64,000 bases of DNA from a virus (IMGVR_UViG_3300027782_003601:62001-126000); one strand, 5' to 3'; counted from the stretch's first letter, positions 8,748-19,348 are shown. Program-made: numbers and translations. The notes: generated by a model from the letters alone, not told the origin.

Positions 8748-9847
8748 TGCATAAATTTTTCACATCATCATTTGACGCAAGTATATACTTACAACAACCA
8801 GACCAAAATGCAGGTAGGGATGAAATATTGGAAGTAGGTAAATTATATTATGGTTCTACCAAAGATATTGCTAGAACTTTAATTAAATTTAATTCAACAC
8901 AAATATCACAATCTGTTTATGAAAATATTGGTACAGGTAGTTATTCTGCATTTTTAAATTTAAAAGCAGCTAAATCGGAGGAAATACCATTACAATATAC
9001 TTTGTATGCAAACGCATTATCTTCAAGTTGGATAATGGGAACAGGTACTAAGTTTGATAATATTACAACGGATGGTGTTAGTTGGAAATATAGAGATGGG
9101 CAAACTAAATGGGTAGGTTATGATACAACAGGTGGTACAGCAGTATATCCTACTACTGGTAATACAACAACAGGTTCGGCAAATGCAGAAGGTGGTGTAT
9201 GGTATTTAAGTGGTTCATCATCTCAATCATTTGATTATGAAAGTGATGATGTTAGAATGGATGTTACAAATTTAGTTAAATTATGGGTAAGTGGTTCTAT
9301 AACAAACAATGGATTAATTTTACATCATGGTTTATCAAATGAAGCAGATACATTGGATTATGGTGTTATTAAATTCTTTTCAAAAGAAACCAATACAATA
9401 TATGAACCAAAATTAGAATTAGTTTGGGATGATAGTTCATTTTTAACTGGAAGTTTATTACCCGTTACAGGTTCCGCACAAGAAGGATATAAAGTAGTTA
9501 TTGGTAATTTAAAAACTAAATACGTTAGTAATACAAAAACAAAAATTAGATTAAAAGGTAGAGATATGTATCCATCAAAAACATTTGATAAAACATTCTC
9601 ATATGACCAAGTTAAATATTTACCATCTGGTTCAACTTATTATCAAATAGAAGATTATATAACAGGTGAATCAATATTCCCATTTGGTAATTATACTAAA
9701 GTAAGTTGTGATTCCACATCCAATTATTTTATAATGGATTTATCAACATTACCAATTAATAGAGAATACCGATTAAAAATAAAAATAATTGAAAACGGAA
9801 TATCTACATTTATAGATGATAAATATATATTTGAAATAATATCATAA
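8747..9847 (+). CDS. DNRLRE-type beta-sandwich tail/baseplate protein
   Basis: The first 240 residues look like a DNRLRE/CBM-like beta sandwich: SFDASIYLQQPDQNAGRDEI, ARTLIKFN, then MDVTNLVKLWVSGSITNNGLI, matching the 'D-V-T-x-L-V-x-x-W-x-x-G-x-x-N-N-G-L' pattern of that fold. The C-terminal 120 residues (VVIGNLKTKYVSNTKTKIRLKG onward) look like a second beta-rich domain. DNRLRE modules usually occur in secreted or surface adhesion proteins, so this could be a carbohydrate-contacting baseplate part. Its position right after the gp6-like gene fits baseplate; the exact role is unknown. Confidence 0.6.
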   Translation: MHKFFTSSFDASIYLQQPDQNAGRDEILEVGKLYYGSTKDIARTLIKFNSTQISQSVYENIGTGSYSAFLNLKAAKSEEIPLQYTLYANALSSSWIMGTGTKFDNITTDGVSWKYRDGQTKWVGYDTTGGTAVYPTTGNTTTGSANAEGGVWYLSGSSSQSFDYESDDVRMDVTNLVKLWVSGSITNNGLILHHGLSNEADTLDYGVIKFFSKETNTIYEPKLELVWDDSSFLTGSLLPVTGSAQEGYKVVIGNLKTKYVSNTKTKIRLKGRDMYPSKTFDKTFSYDQVKYLPSGSTYYQIEDYITGESIFPFGNYTKVSCDSTSNYFIMDLSTLPINREYRLKIKIIENGISTFIDDKYIFEIIS

Positions 9848-11010
9848 TGAATACAGCAGAAACAATTTCTGAAAAAATACAAGATGTAAAAGATATGCGT
9901 TTGGAAGAAATTTTAAAAATATCTGGTTCAGCTGCTATTACAAAAAATGAATATGGTGTAACTATTGTAAATGAAAATGATTCAGCATCTTCTTTAATTT
10001 TTAAATCTTTAAATAAAGATAAATACGATGATGCCGAATTAGAAAAAGCAATAGATGTTGTAATCAAAGAATTAAAACCTAATATTCCTAAACCGAATTT
10101 AGATTTAGTTCCAAAACCATTATATGATGCCGAAGTTGCAACAAATGAGGATTTAAGAAAAAAAGTAGCTGCTTTAACTCTAGAAAATGAAGATTTAAAA
10201 CAACAAGTTGCTACATTACAATCATTGATAGAAATAGAAATAAACAAAAGATTAATAATAGAACAAACCAATGATGCATTATCAAATCAATTAACAATTT
10301 TATCAAAAACTATTTCCGATTTTGCATTACAAATATCAACGGCAGTTCAAAAATCAATTGATGAATCCATTTTAAGAGCATCTTTACAAGCACAGAATAA
10401 AGGTTTCTTTGCACAGATTACGGCATTGATTAAACAAATAGATTCATTAAACTCAGTCATTGAAGGTTTACAAGCGCAATTAGGCGCATCTCAACAACAA
10501 CAAGCACTTGTACAAGGAACAAGAGCAACGGCATTGGCAAGTGGGGCAGATATGTTATTAGAAACTGTATTGGTTAAGTTAGAACCATCTATAGCTAAAT
10601 CAGAACCACCAATTAAAGCAAATATAAGTTCTGAATTAAATGGTAAGTGGATTAATGGGCAAACTATTAAATTTACAAATAACGATAAAGAACCAATAAA
10701 AGTTGAAATATCAGTTAGTTATCCAAATAATATTAAATTCTTTAATATACCAGAAACATCATTTACTGTTGGTGCAGATGGAACAAAAGATATAACTTTA
10801 ACTCTAGATGTACAGGCAACAAGAACATATGCTGCAAATTGGGTAAAGACATATGCAGGGATATTCACATCCGAAACCAATTCAAAAGATTACACAGGTG
10901 GTTTGATGAGTATAACTGTAACTAATGCAGCAGGTAAGAGTGAGATGAAACCTTACGGAATCAAATTATCTAAAAAGAATAAAGAAGATTATCAAAATCA
11001 TCAAACATAA
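9847..11010 (+). CDS. Tail protein: coiled coil plus C-terminal Ig-like domain
   Basis: Not recognised by name. Residues about 95-215 form a long coiled coil (LRKKVAALTLENEDLKQQVA, then many Leu/Gln/Ser heptads). The C-terminal 130 residues (NISSELNGKWINGQTIKFTN to GLMSITVTNAAGK) read as an Ig-like/beta-sandwich domain with a Gly-Trp start. Such a stalk-plus-head design suits a short fibre, whisker or baseplate spacer. It starts by TAATG overlap with the preceding gene and is followed after 6 nt by the next structural gene. Confidence 0.6.
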   Translation: MNTAETISEKIQDVKDMRLEEILKISGSAAITKNEYGVTIVNENDSASSLIFKSLNKDKYDDAELEKAIDVVIKELKPNIPKPNLDLVPKPLYDAEVATNEDLRKKVAALTLENEDLKQQVATLQSLIEIEINKRLIIEQTNDALSNQLTILSKTISDFALQISTAVQKSIDESILRASLQAQNKGFFAQITALIKQIDSLNSVIEGLQAQLGASQQQQALVQGTRATALASGADMLLETVLVKLEPSIAKSEPPIKANISSELNGKWINGQTIKFTNNDKEPIKVEISVSYPNNIKFFNIPETSFTVGADGTKDITLTLDVQATRTYAANWVKTYAGIFTSETNSKDYTGGLMSITVTNAAGKSEMKPYGIKLSKKNKEDYQNHQT

Positions 11011-11016
11011 TAATTT

Positions 11017-12339
11017 ATGAGTATTACAAAATATACTAACTTTGAGCAAATTGATTCTAGAAAAGAAAATAAAGGTGATTTTCTTTTAAAGGATGATTTA
11101 CTTATTGTGTCCAAAACTGAAATAGAAGAAGCAGATTTTGGTGATTGTAAGCATGATGTAATGGAAGTATCTGTATATGATGTTAATAATGTTTTGTTAC
11201 CAAATAAAACAGGAAATAATGTTGCATATATAAAACCAAATGATATAAAAAACTATATGTACGATATAGTTAATAAAGTTGGTCAAAAAGAACTTGCTAT
11301 AAATGTTGAAAAATTATTAAATAATTTAGGATTTTCAAATGGTATTCTTAAAATTAATATAAATTTTGTAAGGAATAAAATAGGAACGGATAATGAATTA
11401 ACAAGAGTTTGGATTCAAGAAATATCACCATCAAGAGAAGAAATTCGTATTTTACCATTAAAAACAAAAGATGGTGAAGTAAATAAAATTACAAAATCAG
11501 AATTTAAAAATATTCACAATTTAAGTAAAGATTTTAAATACTATAAAAAAAATATATTAGATGCCTTAGATAAATTTGAAGGAAATTCTTTAACTGTAAT
11601 AGATGATGCTTTAGTTGCTAAATTTGGAAATGATTTTAGAGATGTATTAAAAAAAGATTTTGGATTAAGAAATTTAGATGATTTTCATAAAAGAATATTT
11701 GAAAATTTTAGAGATAGTATTAAAAATTGGGTAAATAATAAATACTATGATGTAACGCAACCTACCTTTGGTAAACCATCGGAAATACGATTTGAAAATT
11801 GTGGACAATACAATTTTGGTATGTTGATGGGTGAAATTCAAAACATATTAAATAATTGTATCCAATTTAATACAAAGGCATTACAAAGAAGGCAAGTTGA
11901 TATTAAACAATTACCAAAAGAATTTGCAATAGTTGAATTAAGAAAACAAATTCAAAATAATTTAGATGCATTTAGTACTAAAATTGATATTAAGAGAAAC
12001 ATTTATATGCCAGATAAAGTGGATATAACTGTTACTGGAACAAATGAATTGCCACCAATTAAAACTACAAAAGAAGTTATAATTACAGAACCAGACCTTA
12101 CACCAATACCACCACCCAAACCTAAGCCTGTAAAAGAACCTGTTAAAGAAATAACACCCACAGTTGTAACAACTCCAAAACCAAATTTAGTAGATACTGC
12201 ATTTAGTACTGCTGCTGAACAAGAAATAGGATTAGGAATCGCAAATTCGGGAAATAGATTTTATAGTACATATGTACCTGGTGGATTTGATGCCAATTTA
12301 TCTAATGTAGAGAATGACCCAACGGGTAGAGATTATTAA
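11017..12339 (+). CDS. Hypothetical baseplate/tail structural protein
   Basis: 440 residues of unknown family. The N-terminal 150 residues are beta-rich with VMEVSVYDVNNVLL and LTRVWIQEISPSREEIRILP, which reads like a two-stranded capping domain; the middle is alpha-rich (DFHKRIFENFRDSIKNWVNNKY); residues about 345-390 form a Pro/Thr/Lys linker (PIPPPKPKPVKEPVKE); the end is a short Gly-rich segment (GGFDANLSNVENDPTGRDY). Domain alternation and operon position make a structural role in the baseplate likely. The ATG at 11017 is the first in frame after a stop. Confidence 0.55.
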   Translation: MSITKYTNFEQIDSRKENKGDFLLKDDLLIVSKTEIEEADFGDCKHDVMEVSVYDVNNVLLPNKTGNNVAYIKPNDIKNYMYDIVNKVGQKELAINVEKLLNNLGFSNGILKININFVRNKIGTDNELTRVWIQEISPSREEIRILPLKTKDGEVNKITKSEFKNIHNLSKDFKYYKKNILDALDKFEGNSLTVIDDALVAKFGNDFRDVLKKDFGLRNLDDFHKRIFENFRDSIKNWVNNKYYDVTQPTFGKPSEIRFENCGQYNFGMLMGEIQNILNNCIQFNTKALQRRQVDIKQLPKEFAIVELRKQIQNNLDAFSTKIDIKRNIYMPDKVDITVTGTNELPPIKTTKEVIITEPDLTPIPPPKPKPVKEPVKEITPTVVTTPKPNLVDTAFSTAAEQEIGLGIANSGNRFYSTYVPGGFDANLSNVENDPTGRDY

Positions 12340-12345
12340 TAATAA

Positions 12346-12355
12346 GATATTTATA
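12346..12355 (+). promoter_or_regulatory. Putative late promoter GATATTTATA
   Basis: Matches the recurrent box, 13 nt before the ATG of the 1636-residue tail gene at 12369. No obvious TTG at -33, as expected for a phage late promoter rather than a host one. Confidence 0.6.
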
Positions 12356-12368
12356 ATAAAAGTATTAA

Positions 12369-15300
12369 ATGGCATTAACTGACGAGCAAAAATTAGAGGC
12401 GGATAAAATTGGAATGACATACGAATTGTATGAGGCATTGAGCAATATAACAATTGACCCAAAGGCTCTTTCAGGTTTGAATGAAACTCTTGCTCAATTA
12501 AACTCACCTGCTGGGCAAGCTCAACTGCAAGCTGATATTGCAAAAAATATTGGACCTATAAATCCACTTACAATGTTGGGCTCTGATACAATTGGACCAA
12601 TCTATCAACCATTAACTTTTACGGATTCTGCTGGTAATGCTGTTGTAGTAAATGAAAGAAACCCAACAAATGTACCACAAACATTAAAAGCTCTTCAAGA
12701 TTTAGAAATTACAAAAGTTGCAGATATTCCTTTACCAAATCCACCTGCTACTCAAACGAGAATAGAAAAACAAGAAATAGTTACACCAAATCCAAATTCT
12801 CAATATGAAATTTCTTTTGGTAGTAATTTTAAAAATGAGTTAGGAGGTAACGTATCTTTATCTTATCAAATTGTATTAAATGATTACATACATGATAGTG
12901 GTGTTTTATTTTTAGATGGAACTAAAAGTTCTATTAAAAAACAATTATCAAAAGATATTTTACAAAATGGTAAAGTTTTATTAAAAATAGAAGGAAATCT
13001 TCCTGATGGGTTTACATTCAATGGAATTTATGAAGGTAATTCATCTCAAATAAAAAACGAAGGTAAAGATTTATCTGCATTAAATAAAGTAAATGGTACT
13101 GTATTTTCCGTATCTGCAAACAAATTATTTAGTAGTTTTGTTGTTATTGCAAATTTTCAAAAAGAAATTAAATATGCAGAACCAAAAATTAGTTTACCAA
13201 ACGGTAATAAATTTAATGTTTTTGTAAAAGATTCTGATTTAGAAAAATCAATTGCAATTCCTTTTAATACGGAACAAGCGGATAAAGTAATTGTATATTT
13301 AGGACCTAATAATACATTAGAAGTACCTGCATCGGATAGACAAGCAATTATTTATTTTCAAAAAGATTTTGCAGAAGTGTATGGTACTAAAAAAATAATA
13401 TTAGTAGCATATAGTAATAATTTTGGTACTGGTGGTAGAACCGAAGTTAATGTAACATTTACATCTATAAACGATTTCCCATCTATTACAGAAACAACAT
13501 TTGCTGAATTAATAGATGTTCCATCTTTTTCAGATTATAATCTATCATATGATGTAAGTTGGAATACATTTGCAGCAACAAGTGTAGATATACATTTAAA
13601 ATTAAAAAATAATTCATTTGTTCCATTATTCGTAAATCAACCTACAAATGGAAAAGTAAACATACATCTTAAAACATTAAGAGAAAAATTTCCTAATTGG
13701 GTAGGTAGTAATACCATAACTTTAAAATTAATACCATACAATAGAGGTGGTGCAGAATCATTAACTGGAAATGATTATGAAATTGTAACAAATTTAATTT
13801 TACCAAAATTAGAAATTAATGAAGAGATTTTTGGTAAAGCAATGTTTGATGCTTTTATTGAAAAGTTACAAATAATTGAACCGGAAAAAGAAAGTAAATA
13901 TCTCACACACCTTGCTAATTTTGGCAATGATGAAGAAATATTAATTTCATCTTGGGAAGAAGATGATTGGACATTATCTAAAAAATCCGTAGATAATTTA
14001 GGTAATGAATTTGTACAGGAAAGTGATAAAGTAGAATCTTTAATTTTAAAATTATATTCACCAATTCCTGCATCGGTAACACCAAACTCAACATTTTGGG
14101 TTACAAAATTACTAACAAATCCATTAGTAGAAACTGTAATACTTACAGAACAAGATAATTTATCTTGCCCACCAATAAAAGGACCTAATTTTTCAATTGA
14201 AGTTGATTATATAAAAGGTAGTGCTACTAATTATGAATCATTGGATGATATAATATTAACAAATACATCATCCGCACAATTAGTTGGTATGTATTTGAGT
14301 TCATCATTGGTTAATACGGATGATTTAAATATTGAATATACAACTGGTTCTACATATGCATGGAATAACTTTGTACATTTTAGTTCTGCAAAAGAAAGAG
14401 TAGATAATTTTGTTTATAAAGTTCAGTTAATTGAAAATTATGAATCATTAATATCAGCATCTTACTATGACCCATCATCTTATGGACACACAAATACAAT
14501 TTCTGCGCAACAAGAAAGAGAAAAACAACAATTAAAAAAAGACCAATTAATAAATGCATTTGATGGATTTGAAAATTTCTTATACACATCATCTTCAATA
14601 AGTTGGCCTTATAGTGGTAGTATTAGATTGTTATCAACAAATTCAAATGTAACAAATTGGTATGAAAATATTATAACATTAGCAGGAGATTTTGATATAG
14701 AAAATCCAAATTGGGTTCAAAACAATATTCCACAATTCATTGTAAATAATACAGATAATGAAAGTATGTTATTATTTTTATCAATGGTTGGACAACATTT
14801 TGATAACATATATTTTTATACAAAATCAATTGAAAAAAGTAGAGGTTTGGGTTACAAATCAAAAAATGGTATTTCTGATAAACTCTTATTTGAAACACTT
14901 AAATCTTTTGATTGGGATGCTAAGAATTTAGGAACAGATTCTAAACTTTGGGATTATGTTTTTGGAAAAGATATAAATGGTGGAGTTACAAATACTAATC
15001 CTGTTAAACAAAGAACATATGAAGTTTGGAGAAGAATTGTAAATAATTTACCATATCTATTAAAACACAAAGGTACACGCAGAGGTGTATATGCTTTATT
15101 AAGTTGTTATGGTATTCCATCATCAAATCTTTCTATTTTAGAATTTGGAGGACCCGAAGTTACGGATACCAATAAGAGTAAATTAGTAATGGATAATATT
15201 ACAACTGCTCTTAAAATGAATAATGGTTCTAGAATTGATTTTGAATGGAAAAATACAGAAAAAAATAGAAGACCAGATACAATTGAATTTTTTGTAAAAC

Positions 15301-17279
15301 CTACAACAAGTGGGTTATATACTTTAATTTCAGGTAGTGGTTGGGATATAAAATTAAGTGGTTCTGCTAATAGTAATAATGGATATGTAATATTTGATTA
15401 TTCAACTACAAATGCAATTAGTTCTTCTATATTACCTATATTTAATGGTTCATTTTTTGGTATATCTGTAAGTAGAGAAGTTAGTGGTAGTTTTCACAAC
15501 TTAGAATTAAATGTTAGACAAGCAGATAAAGAAAGAACTTTATTCCAAAATAACACAACTGCAAGTGTTGCAAGTGGTAGTTCAAATTGGAATAGTGGTT
15601 CTTTTATCACATTAGGTGGTAGTTTTAGTGGTAGTATTGATGAATTCCGTTTATGGTCTACACCATTAAATAAGGAAAGATTTTACGAACACGTTTCTTT
15701 TCCAGAAATGATTAATGGAAACCATATATCAGCATCAACTGATGATTTGTTTTTCCGTTTAGATTTTGAATATCCTAAAAACTTAGCAACATATACTACA
15801 TTACCAAATGTAGATACAAATATTTACTTTAGTGGAAGTTTAAAAAGAAATAATTATGAAAGTGGTAGTTCTGCTTTATTATATTCACAAAATCCTTCTG
15901 CATCATATTCGGCAAGTACATATGGATTTTCAAACATAAATACCTATCCATATAATTTTGAAGCAATAGATAGAACAGTTGTATTAGATATACCAGATTT
16001 TGGTTCATCAAGATATTCAACTAATAAAATACGTTTTGAAGAACAAACATTACTAACAGATTTATCGGTTAATAGTAGAGCTACTAGAAAATCATTTGAC
16101 CAATCTCCAACTGATTCAAATAGAGTTGGTTTATTTTTCTCTCCTACAAAAGAGTTAAATATTGATATTGCTAAATCATTTGGTGGAATTAATTTAGATA
16201 ATTATATTGGTGACCCTTCCGATAAATACAAATCAAATTATAAAGATTTGGATAGTTTAAGAAGTTATTATTTTAAAAGATTTAATAATATAGACATATA
16301 TGCTTATATTAACTTGATTAAGTTATATGAAAAATCTATGTTTGAAGATATTAAAAATATGCTGCCTGCAAGAGCAAAAGCAACAACGGGTCTTTTAATT
16401 GAACCACATTTTTTAGAAAGAAGTAAAATTGCTCAAAAAAAACCAACTGGTGAAAATGAACAATATGAAACTGCAATACATTATGATGAATCTACTTTAA
16501 TAACTTCTGAAAATATTCAAAAAGAAATAATATTAGATGCAAATTCTGAATATTTATTTACTGCAGAAAATAATCAATATGATTCAATAGTTGATGCAAA
16601 TTTAAGTGAAAATTTAAATGTTGATAATTATCAATATGATGTTGAAATTCCAACTTCTAAAACTACTTTAGTAGAAGCTGAATCTTATCAAAAAGATATT
16701 TTAATAGATGCAGGATTAAAAGACCCTACAATACTTACTGAAATTGATATACTTAATAGTAATATTGTAGTTGGTCAAACTGATTATGAAAATATTGGAT
16801 TTGGATTGTATGCTGAAAACGGATATGCAATTAGAACATATTTTGATAAAAATGGAAGAATTGTAAAAGAAAGAGTAAAAGTTGATTTAGTTAAAGAACA
16901 AAAAACAATAAATATTGTTAAATTTAAAACAGTTACAAATGGTGTTGGTGACCCAAGAGATGGTATGATTTTATCATCATCGGTTTACTACGAAACATCT
17001 TTAAATATACAACCATTTTCTGGTTCTAAAGTAATTAACGCAGGAACTGGGAGTATAATTGAAGTAACACCTGTTAGTGGATATTTACCAACTCACTTTA
17101 GAAATGTATCTGATTTGACAAGAGGAATGGAAAATTCTTATTTTAGAGGTTCAAAAAACACGGCAGCAACTACTTTGGATGGAACTCCTCCAATTGAGGT
17201 ATTCTCAACTAACCCTAATACATTAAAAGTAAATAAAGCAGGTAGAAGTGCAAATGAACCAATTTTGGAAGTTGAGTAA
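12369..17279 (+). CDS. Very large baseplate/tail protein with gpI-like and LamG-like domains
   Basis: 1636 residues, the largest gene of the tail block. Residues about 885-920 (VWRRIVNNLPYLLKHKGTRRG and VYALLSCYGIP) match the signature of phage tail protein I/wedge proteins, where a short helix 'LxxxKGTxxxxxxLLxxyG' recurs. Residues about 955-1120 read as a concanavalin A/LamG-like sandwich, ending with the typical GGSFSGSIDEFRLWSTPLNK. Residues about 1360-1470 contain diverged repeats of about 22 residues with ILDAN/ILIDAG and QYD motifs. The first 600 residues are Ig-like and beta-rich. Wedge protein gp7 of T4 is also very large, so this may fill the gp7/gp10 position, with a sugar-binding insertion. 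Confidence 0.65.
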   Translation: MALTDEQKLEADKIGMTYELYEALSNITIDPKALSGLNETLAQLNSPAGQAQLQADIAKNIGPINPLTMLGSDTIGPIYQPLTFTDSAGNAVVVNERNPTNVPQTLKALQDLEITKVADIPLPNPPATQTRIEKQEIVTPNPNSQYEISFGSNFKNELGGNVSLSYQIVLNDYIHDSGVLFLDGTKSSIKKQLSKDILQNGKVLLKIEGNLPDGFTFNGIYEGNSSQIKNEGKDLSALNKVNGTVFSVSANKLFSSFVVIANFQKEIKYAEPKISLPNGNKFNVFVKDSDLEKSIAIPFNTEQADKVIVYLGPNNTLEVPASDRQAIIYFQKDFAEVYGTKKIILVAYSNNFGTGGRTEVNVTFTSINDFPSITETTFAELIDVPSFSDYNLSYDVSWNTFAATSVDIHLKLKNNSFVPLFVNQPTNGKVNIHLKTLREKFPNWVGSNTITLKLIPYNRGGAESLTGNDYEIVTNLILPKLEINEEIFGKAMFDAFIEKLQIIEPEKESKYLTHLANFGNDEEILISSWEEDDWTLSKKSVDNLGNEFVQESDKVESLILKLYSPIPASVTPNSTFWVTKLLTNPLVETVILTEQDNLSCPPIKGPNFSIEVDYIKGSATNYESLDDIILTNTSSAQLVGMYLSSSLVNTDDLNIEYTTGSTYAWNNFVHFSSAKERVDNFVYKVQLIENYESLISASYYDPSSYGHTNTISAQQEREKQQLKKDQLINAFDGFENFLYTSSSISWPYSGSIRLLSTNSNVTNWYENIITLAGDFDIENPNWVQNNIPQFIVNNTDNESMLLFLSMVGQHFDNIYFYTKSIEKSRGLGYKSKNGISDKLLFETLKSFDWDAKNLGTDSKLWDYVFGKDINGGVTNTNPVKQRTYEVWRRIVNNLPYLLKHKGTRRGVYALLSCYGIPSSNLSILEFGGPEVTDTNKSKLVMDNITTALKMNNGSRIDFEWKNTEKNRRPDTIEFFVKPTTSGLYTLISGSGWDIKLSGSANSNNGYVIFDYSTTNAISSSILPIFNGSFFGISVSREVSGSFHNLELNVRQADKERTLFQNNTTASVASGSSNWNSGSFITLGGSFSGSIDEFRLWSTPLNKERFYEHVSFPEMINGNHISASTDDLFFRLDFEYPKNLATYTTLPNVDTNIYFSGSLKRNNYESGSSALLYSQNPSASYSASTYGFSNINTYPYNFEAIDRTVVLDIPDFGSSRYSTNKIRFEEQTLLTDLSVNSRATRKSFDQSPTDSNRVGLFFSPTKELNIDIAKSFGGINLDNYIGDPSDKYKSNYKDLDSLRSYYFKRFNNIDIYAYINLIKLYEKSMFEDIKNMLPARAKATTGLLIEPHFLERSKIAQKKPTGENEQYETAIHYDESTLITSENIQKEIILDANSEYLFTAENNQYDSIVDANLSENLNVDNYQYDVEIPTSKTTLVEAESYQKDILIDAGLKDPTILTEIDILNSNIVVGQTDYENIGFGLYAENGYAIRTYFDKNGRIVKERVKVDLVKEQKTINIVKFKTVTNGVGDPRDGMILSSSVYYETSLNIQPFSGSKVINAGTGSIIEVTPVSGYLPTHFRNVSDLTRGMENSYFRGSKNTAATTLDGTPPIEVFSTNPNTLKVNKAGRSANEPILEVE

Positions 17280-17295
17280 TAATTTTTAAAAAAAC

Positions 17296-17305
17296 TATAT
17301 TTATA
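17296..17305 (+). promoter_or_regulatory. Putative late promoter TATATTTATA
   Basis: Perfect copy of the recurring box, 23 nt before the ATG at 17329; a TTG at 17272-17274 stands 21 bp upstream. Confidence 0.65.
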
Positions 17306-17328
17306 TCAAAAGATAATACATTAATACT

Positions 17329-17952
17329 ATGGGATATTTAAGTAATACCGAATTAACAGTAGATGCAATCCTTACAAAAAAAGGTAGAGAGAAACTGGCA
17401 GCGGGACAGGGTTTAAACATTACTCAATTTGCTTTGGCAGATGATGAGATTGATTATTCATTATATGAACCAGCTCACCCACTTGGTTCAGCTTACTACG
17501 ATGCAGCAATTAAAAATATGCCTGTATTAGAAGCAAATCCTGATGAAACTCAGGTAATGAAATATAAATTAGTAACACTTCCAAAAAATACAACTCGTAT
17601 TCCAGTAGTTGAATTTGGTGTTCCTAACATTTCAGTTAATCAAAAAAGTGGTGAAGTTGCATTATCACCAACAACATCTCCAGCAGGAAATAGAAGTTTA
17701 GGATACACCATTGTATTATCAAACAAAAATGCAGGTGATATTATTGGTGCAGGTGTAACATCGGAAGTTGGTTCAGTACCTATTTTTATTGGTGATGATA
17801 TTTCAGCAACTGCAGCAGTATCTAAAGGATTAACATTCAAATTTATACCGAATCCATCTTTAACATCTACCATTAAAACTACTATTACAGTTTATGGTAA
17901 TGAAACAGGGGGTTCACAAACTATTCCAATTACCGTAACTTACGTTCAATAA
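17329..17952 (+). CDS. Conserved-type virion structural protein
   Basis: 207 residues. The N-terminus MGYLSNTELTVDAILTKKGREKLAAG followed by ITQFALADDEIDYSLY is a pattern I associate with structural proteins of uncultured marine T4-like phages, where 'LTKKGRExLA' and 'FALADDEIDY' are conserved, but I cannot name a function. The C-terminal half (about 110-207) is beta-rich with Ser/Thr and resembles an Ig-like domain. Own late promoter; followed after 9 nt by the paralogue-containing gene at 17962, with which it probably forms a two-gene unit ending at the terminator at 19246. Confidence 0.65.
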   Translation: MGYLSNTELTVDAILTKKGREKLAAGQGLNITQFALADDEIDYSLYEPAHPLGSAYYDAAIKNMPVLEANPDETQVMKYKLVTLPKNTTRIPVVEFGVPNISVNQKSGEVALSPTTSPAGNRSLGYTIVLSNKNAGDIIGAGVTSEVGSVPIFIGDDISATAAVSKGLTFKFIPNPSLTSTIKTTITVYGNETGGSQTIPITVTYVQ

Positions 17953-17961
17953 TAAAGAAAA

Positions 17962-19221
17962 ATGGCAATAATTAGAGACAATAGAGGAGCACTTTTAGCA
18001 AGTCAAATATCACAATATTTGGCAGGCGCTGCTAACACCGCAGGAACTCCCGTAGATTCAGGTGAATTAGTTAGAATTGTAAATCAATTTTTAGGAACTG
18101 GTGAACAAATCAGTTCAGATATGACTACTATTACAAATGGTATTTATAAAAAATTTGGAGCAATTGATAAAGTAACTAATAGAACTGAAATCGTAACATC
18201 TGGTATTTGGAGCGGTGATACTGGTTCATTAGTAGTAAATTCAACATATACATCTTCTGCACAAATTGCAAGTGTAAGTGGTAAATATTATATAGATGTT
18301 TATAATGGTTTAACATCATCAACTGCATCGGAAGTTCAATTCTCAATTGCTTATGGTGATGTTGATGGATACGGAGCACCAACATTAAGTCAAAATGATT
18401 CATCTACTTTACCAAGTAAAGCAACTTATAATCAATATCGTAATATTTTATTAGATGCAAATGACCCTTATTTTAGTGTATATTCGGGTTCAACCGCAGG
18501 TGGGTATGATTTGCGTGAGTTTTATGCAATTAATATTAACAGAGCAAGATATAAAGAAAGATTAGACCCAGGTAACATTTCAATTAGATTAGCAGGTGCT
18601 ACAGGTACAGTTACTTTAATTGATGATAGTGGTGGAACTAATGAAACTGTAACTACATCTGGAAGAGTTTATAATATGGTTAGTGGTTCATTGAATATTG
18701 GTTCTGCATTAACTGCATCAATTAACACATATACATCTTCAAATGGACAAGGTTGGGGATTATTTTATCCAGATATGGGTATTATAATATTAAACCCTGA
18801 TGCATTAGCAGGAAAAGTTAATTCAAATTTAGGAGCAGCAAGTGGTTCAATTCCAGGAGTTTATCACAATAATTCAACATCCGCATCTGTAAGAGTTGGT
18901 ACATCTGGTTCACTTGCATTATTACAAGCATTAGCAAGTGGTTCAGACTTTCAAGTTCGTAGAACGGAAAACGTTTCAACTTCTCATTACTTTGTAAGAG
19001 CAAACAATAGAGAATTTAACTTCTCAAACAATCCATCATTTACAACTGGTTCGGTTGGTGAGTTTGTTCAAATGACCTTTGAAAGAGACCCTAAAGTTTA
19101 TATTACAACTGTAGGTTTATACGATGATGCTAATGAACTATTAGCAGTAGCAAAAACTTCTAAACCAATTCAAAAATCATTTGATAAAGAAGTTGCAATT
19201 AAAGTTAAATTGGATTTTTAA
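17962..19221 (+). CDS. Virion structural protein, paralogue of the 21491 gene
   Basis: 419 residues, beta-rich and Ser/Gly-rich. The N-terminal SQISQYLAGAANTAGTPVDSG and the C-terminal block VYITTVGLYDDANELLAVAK followed by TSKPIQKSFDKE are distinctive. The last 45 residues are clearly related to the end of the protein at 21491 (FITTIGLYDDNCELVAVAK, LPKPIKS), so the two are paralogues with a common C-terminal assembly domain and different bodies. The segment GWGLFYPDMGIIILNPDAL (about residues 257-275) is also typical of this family in marine phages. A neck, whisker or baseplate periphery role is possible; the family has no function I can name with certainty. A strong terminator follows. Confidence 0.65.
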   Translation: MAIIRDNRGALLASQISQYLAGAANTAGTPVDSGELVRIVNQFLGTGEQISSDMTTITNGIYKKFGAIDKVTNRTEIVTSGIWSGDTGSLVVNSTYTSSAQIASVSGKYYIDVYNGLTSSTASEVQFSIAYGDVDGYGAPTLSQNDSSTLPSKATYNQYRNILLDANDPYFSVYSGSTAGGYDLREFYAININRARYKERLDPGNISIRLAGATGTVTLIDDSGGTNETVTTSGRVYNMVSGSLNIGSALTASINTYTSSNGQGWGLFYPDMGIIILNPDALAGKVNSNLGAASGSIPGVYHNNSTSASVRVGTSGSLALLQALASGSDFQVRRTENVSTSHYFVRANNREFNFSNNPSFTTGSVGEFVQMTFERDPKVYITTVGLYDDANELLAVAKTSKPIQKSFDKEVAIKVKLDF

Positions 19222-19245
19222 TTAAAAAATAACTTATAGACTACT

Positions 19246-19268
19246 AACCCACCTTTTGGTGGGTTTTT
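19246..19268 (+). terminator. Rho-independent terminator
   Basis: Perfect 8-bp GC-rich stem AACCCACC / GGTGGGTT with a TTTT loop, followed by TTTAG, 24 nt after the stop of the structural gene at 19221. Confidence 0.88.
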
Positions 19269-19277
19269 AGTTTATAC

Positions 19278-19287
19278 GATATTTATA
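19278..19287 (+). promoter_or_regulatory. Putative late promoter GATATTTATA (distal)
   Basis: First of two boxes between the terminator and the fibre gene, 61 nt before the ATG at 19349. Tandem boxes would give two start sites. Confidence 0.45.
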
Positions 19288-19319
19288 GTAGTATATGGTT
19301 TTGTATTTTAAAGAATAAT

Positions 19320-19329
19320 CATATTTATA
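19320..19329 (+). promoter_or_regulatory. Putative late promoter CATATTTATA (proximal)
   Basis: Second box, 19 nt before the ATG at 19349, the typical spacing for this motif family. Confidence 0.6.
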
Positions 19330-19348
19330 GAAAAGACAAAAAAGATAA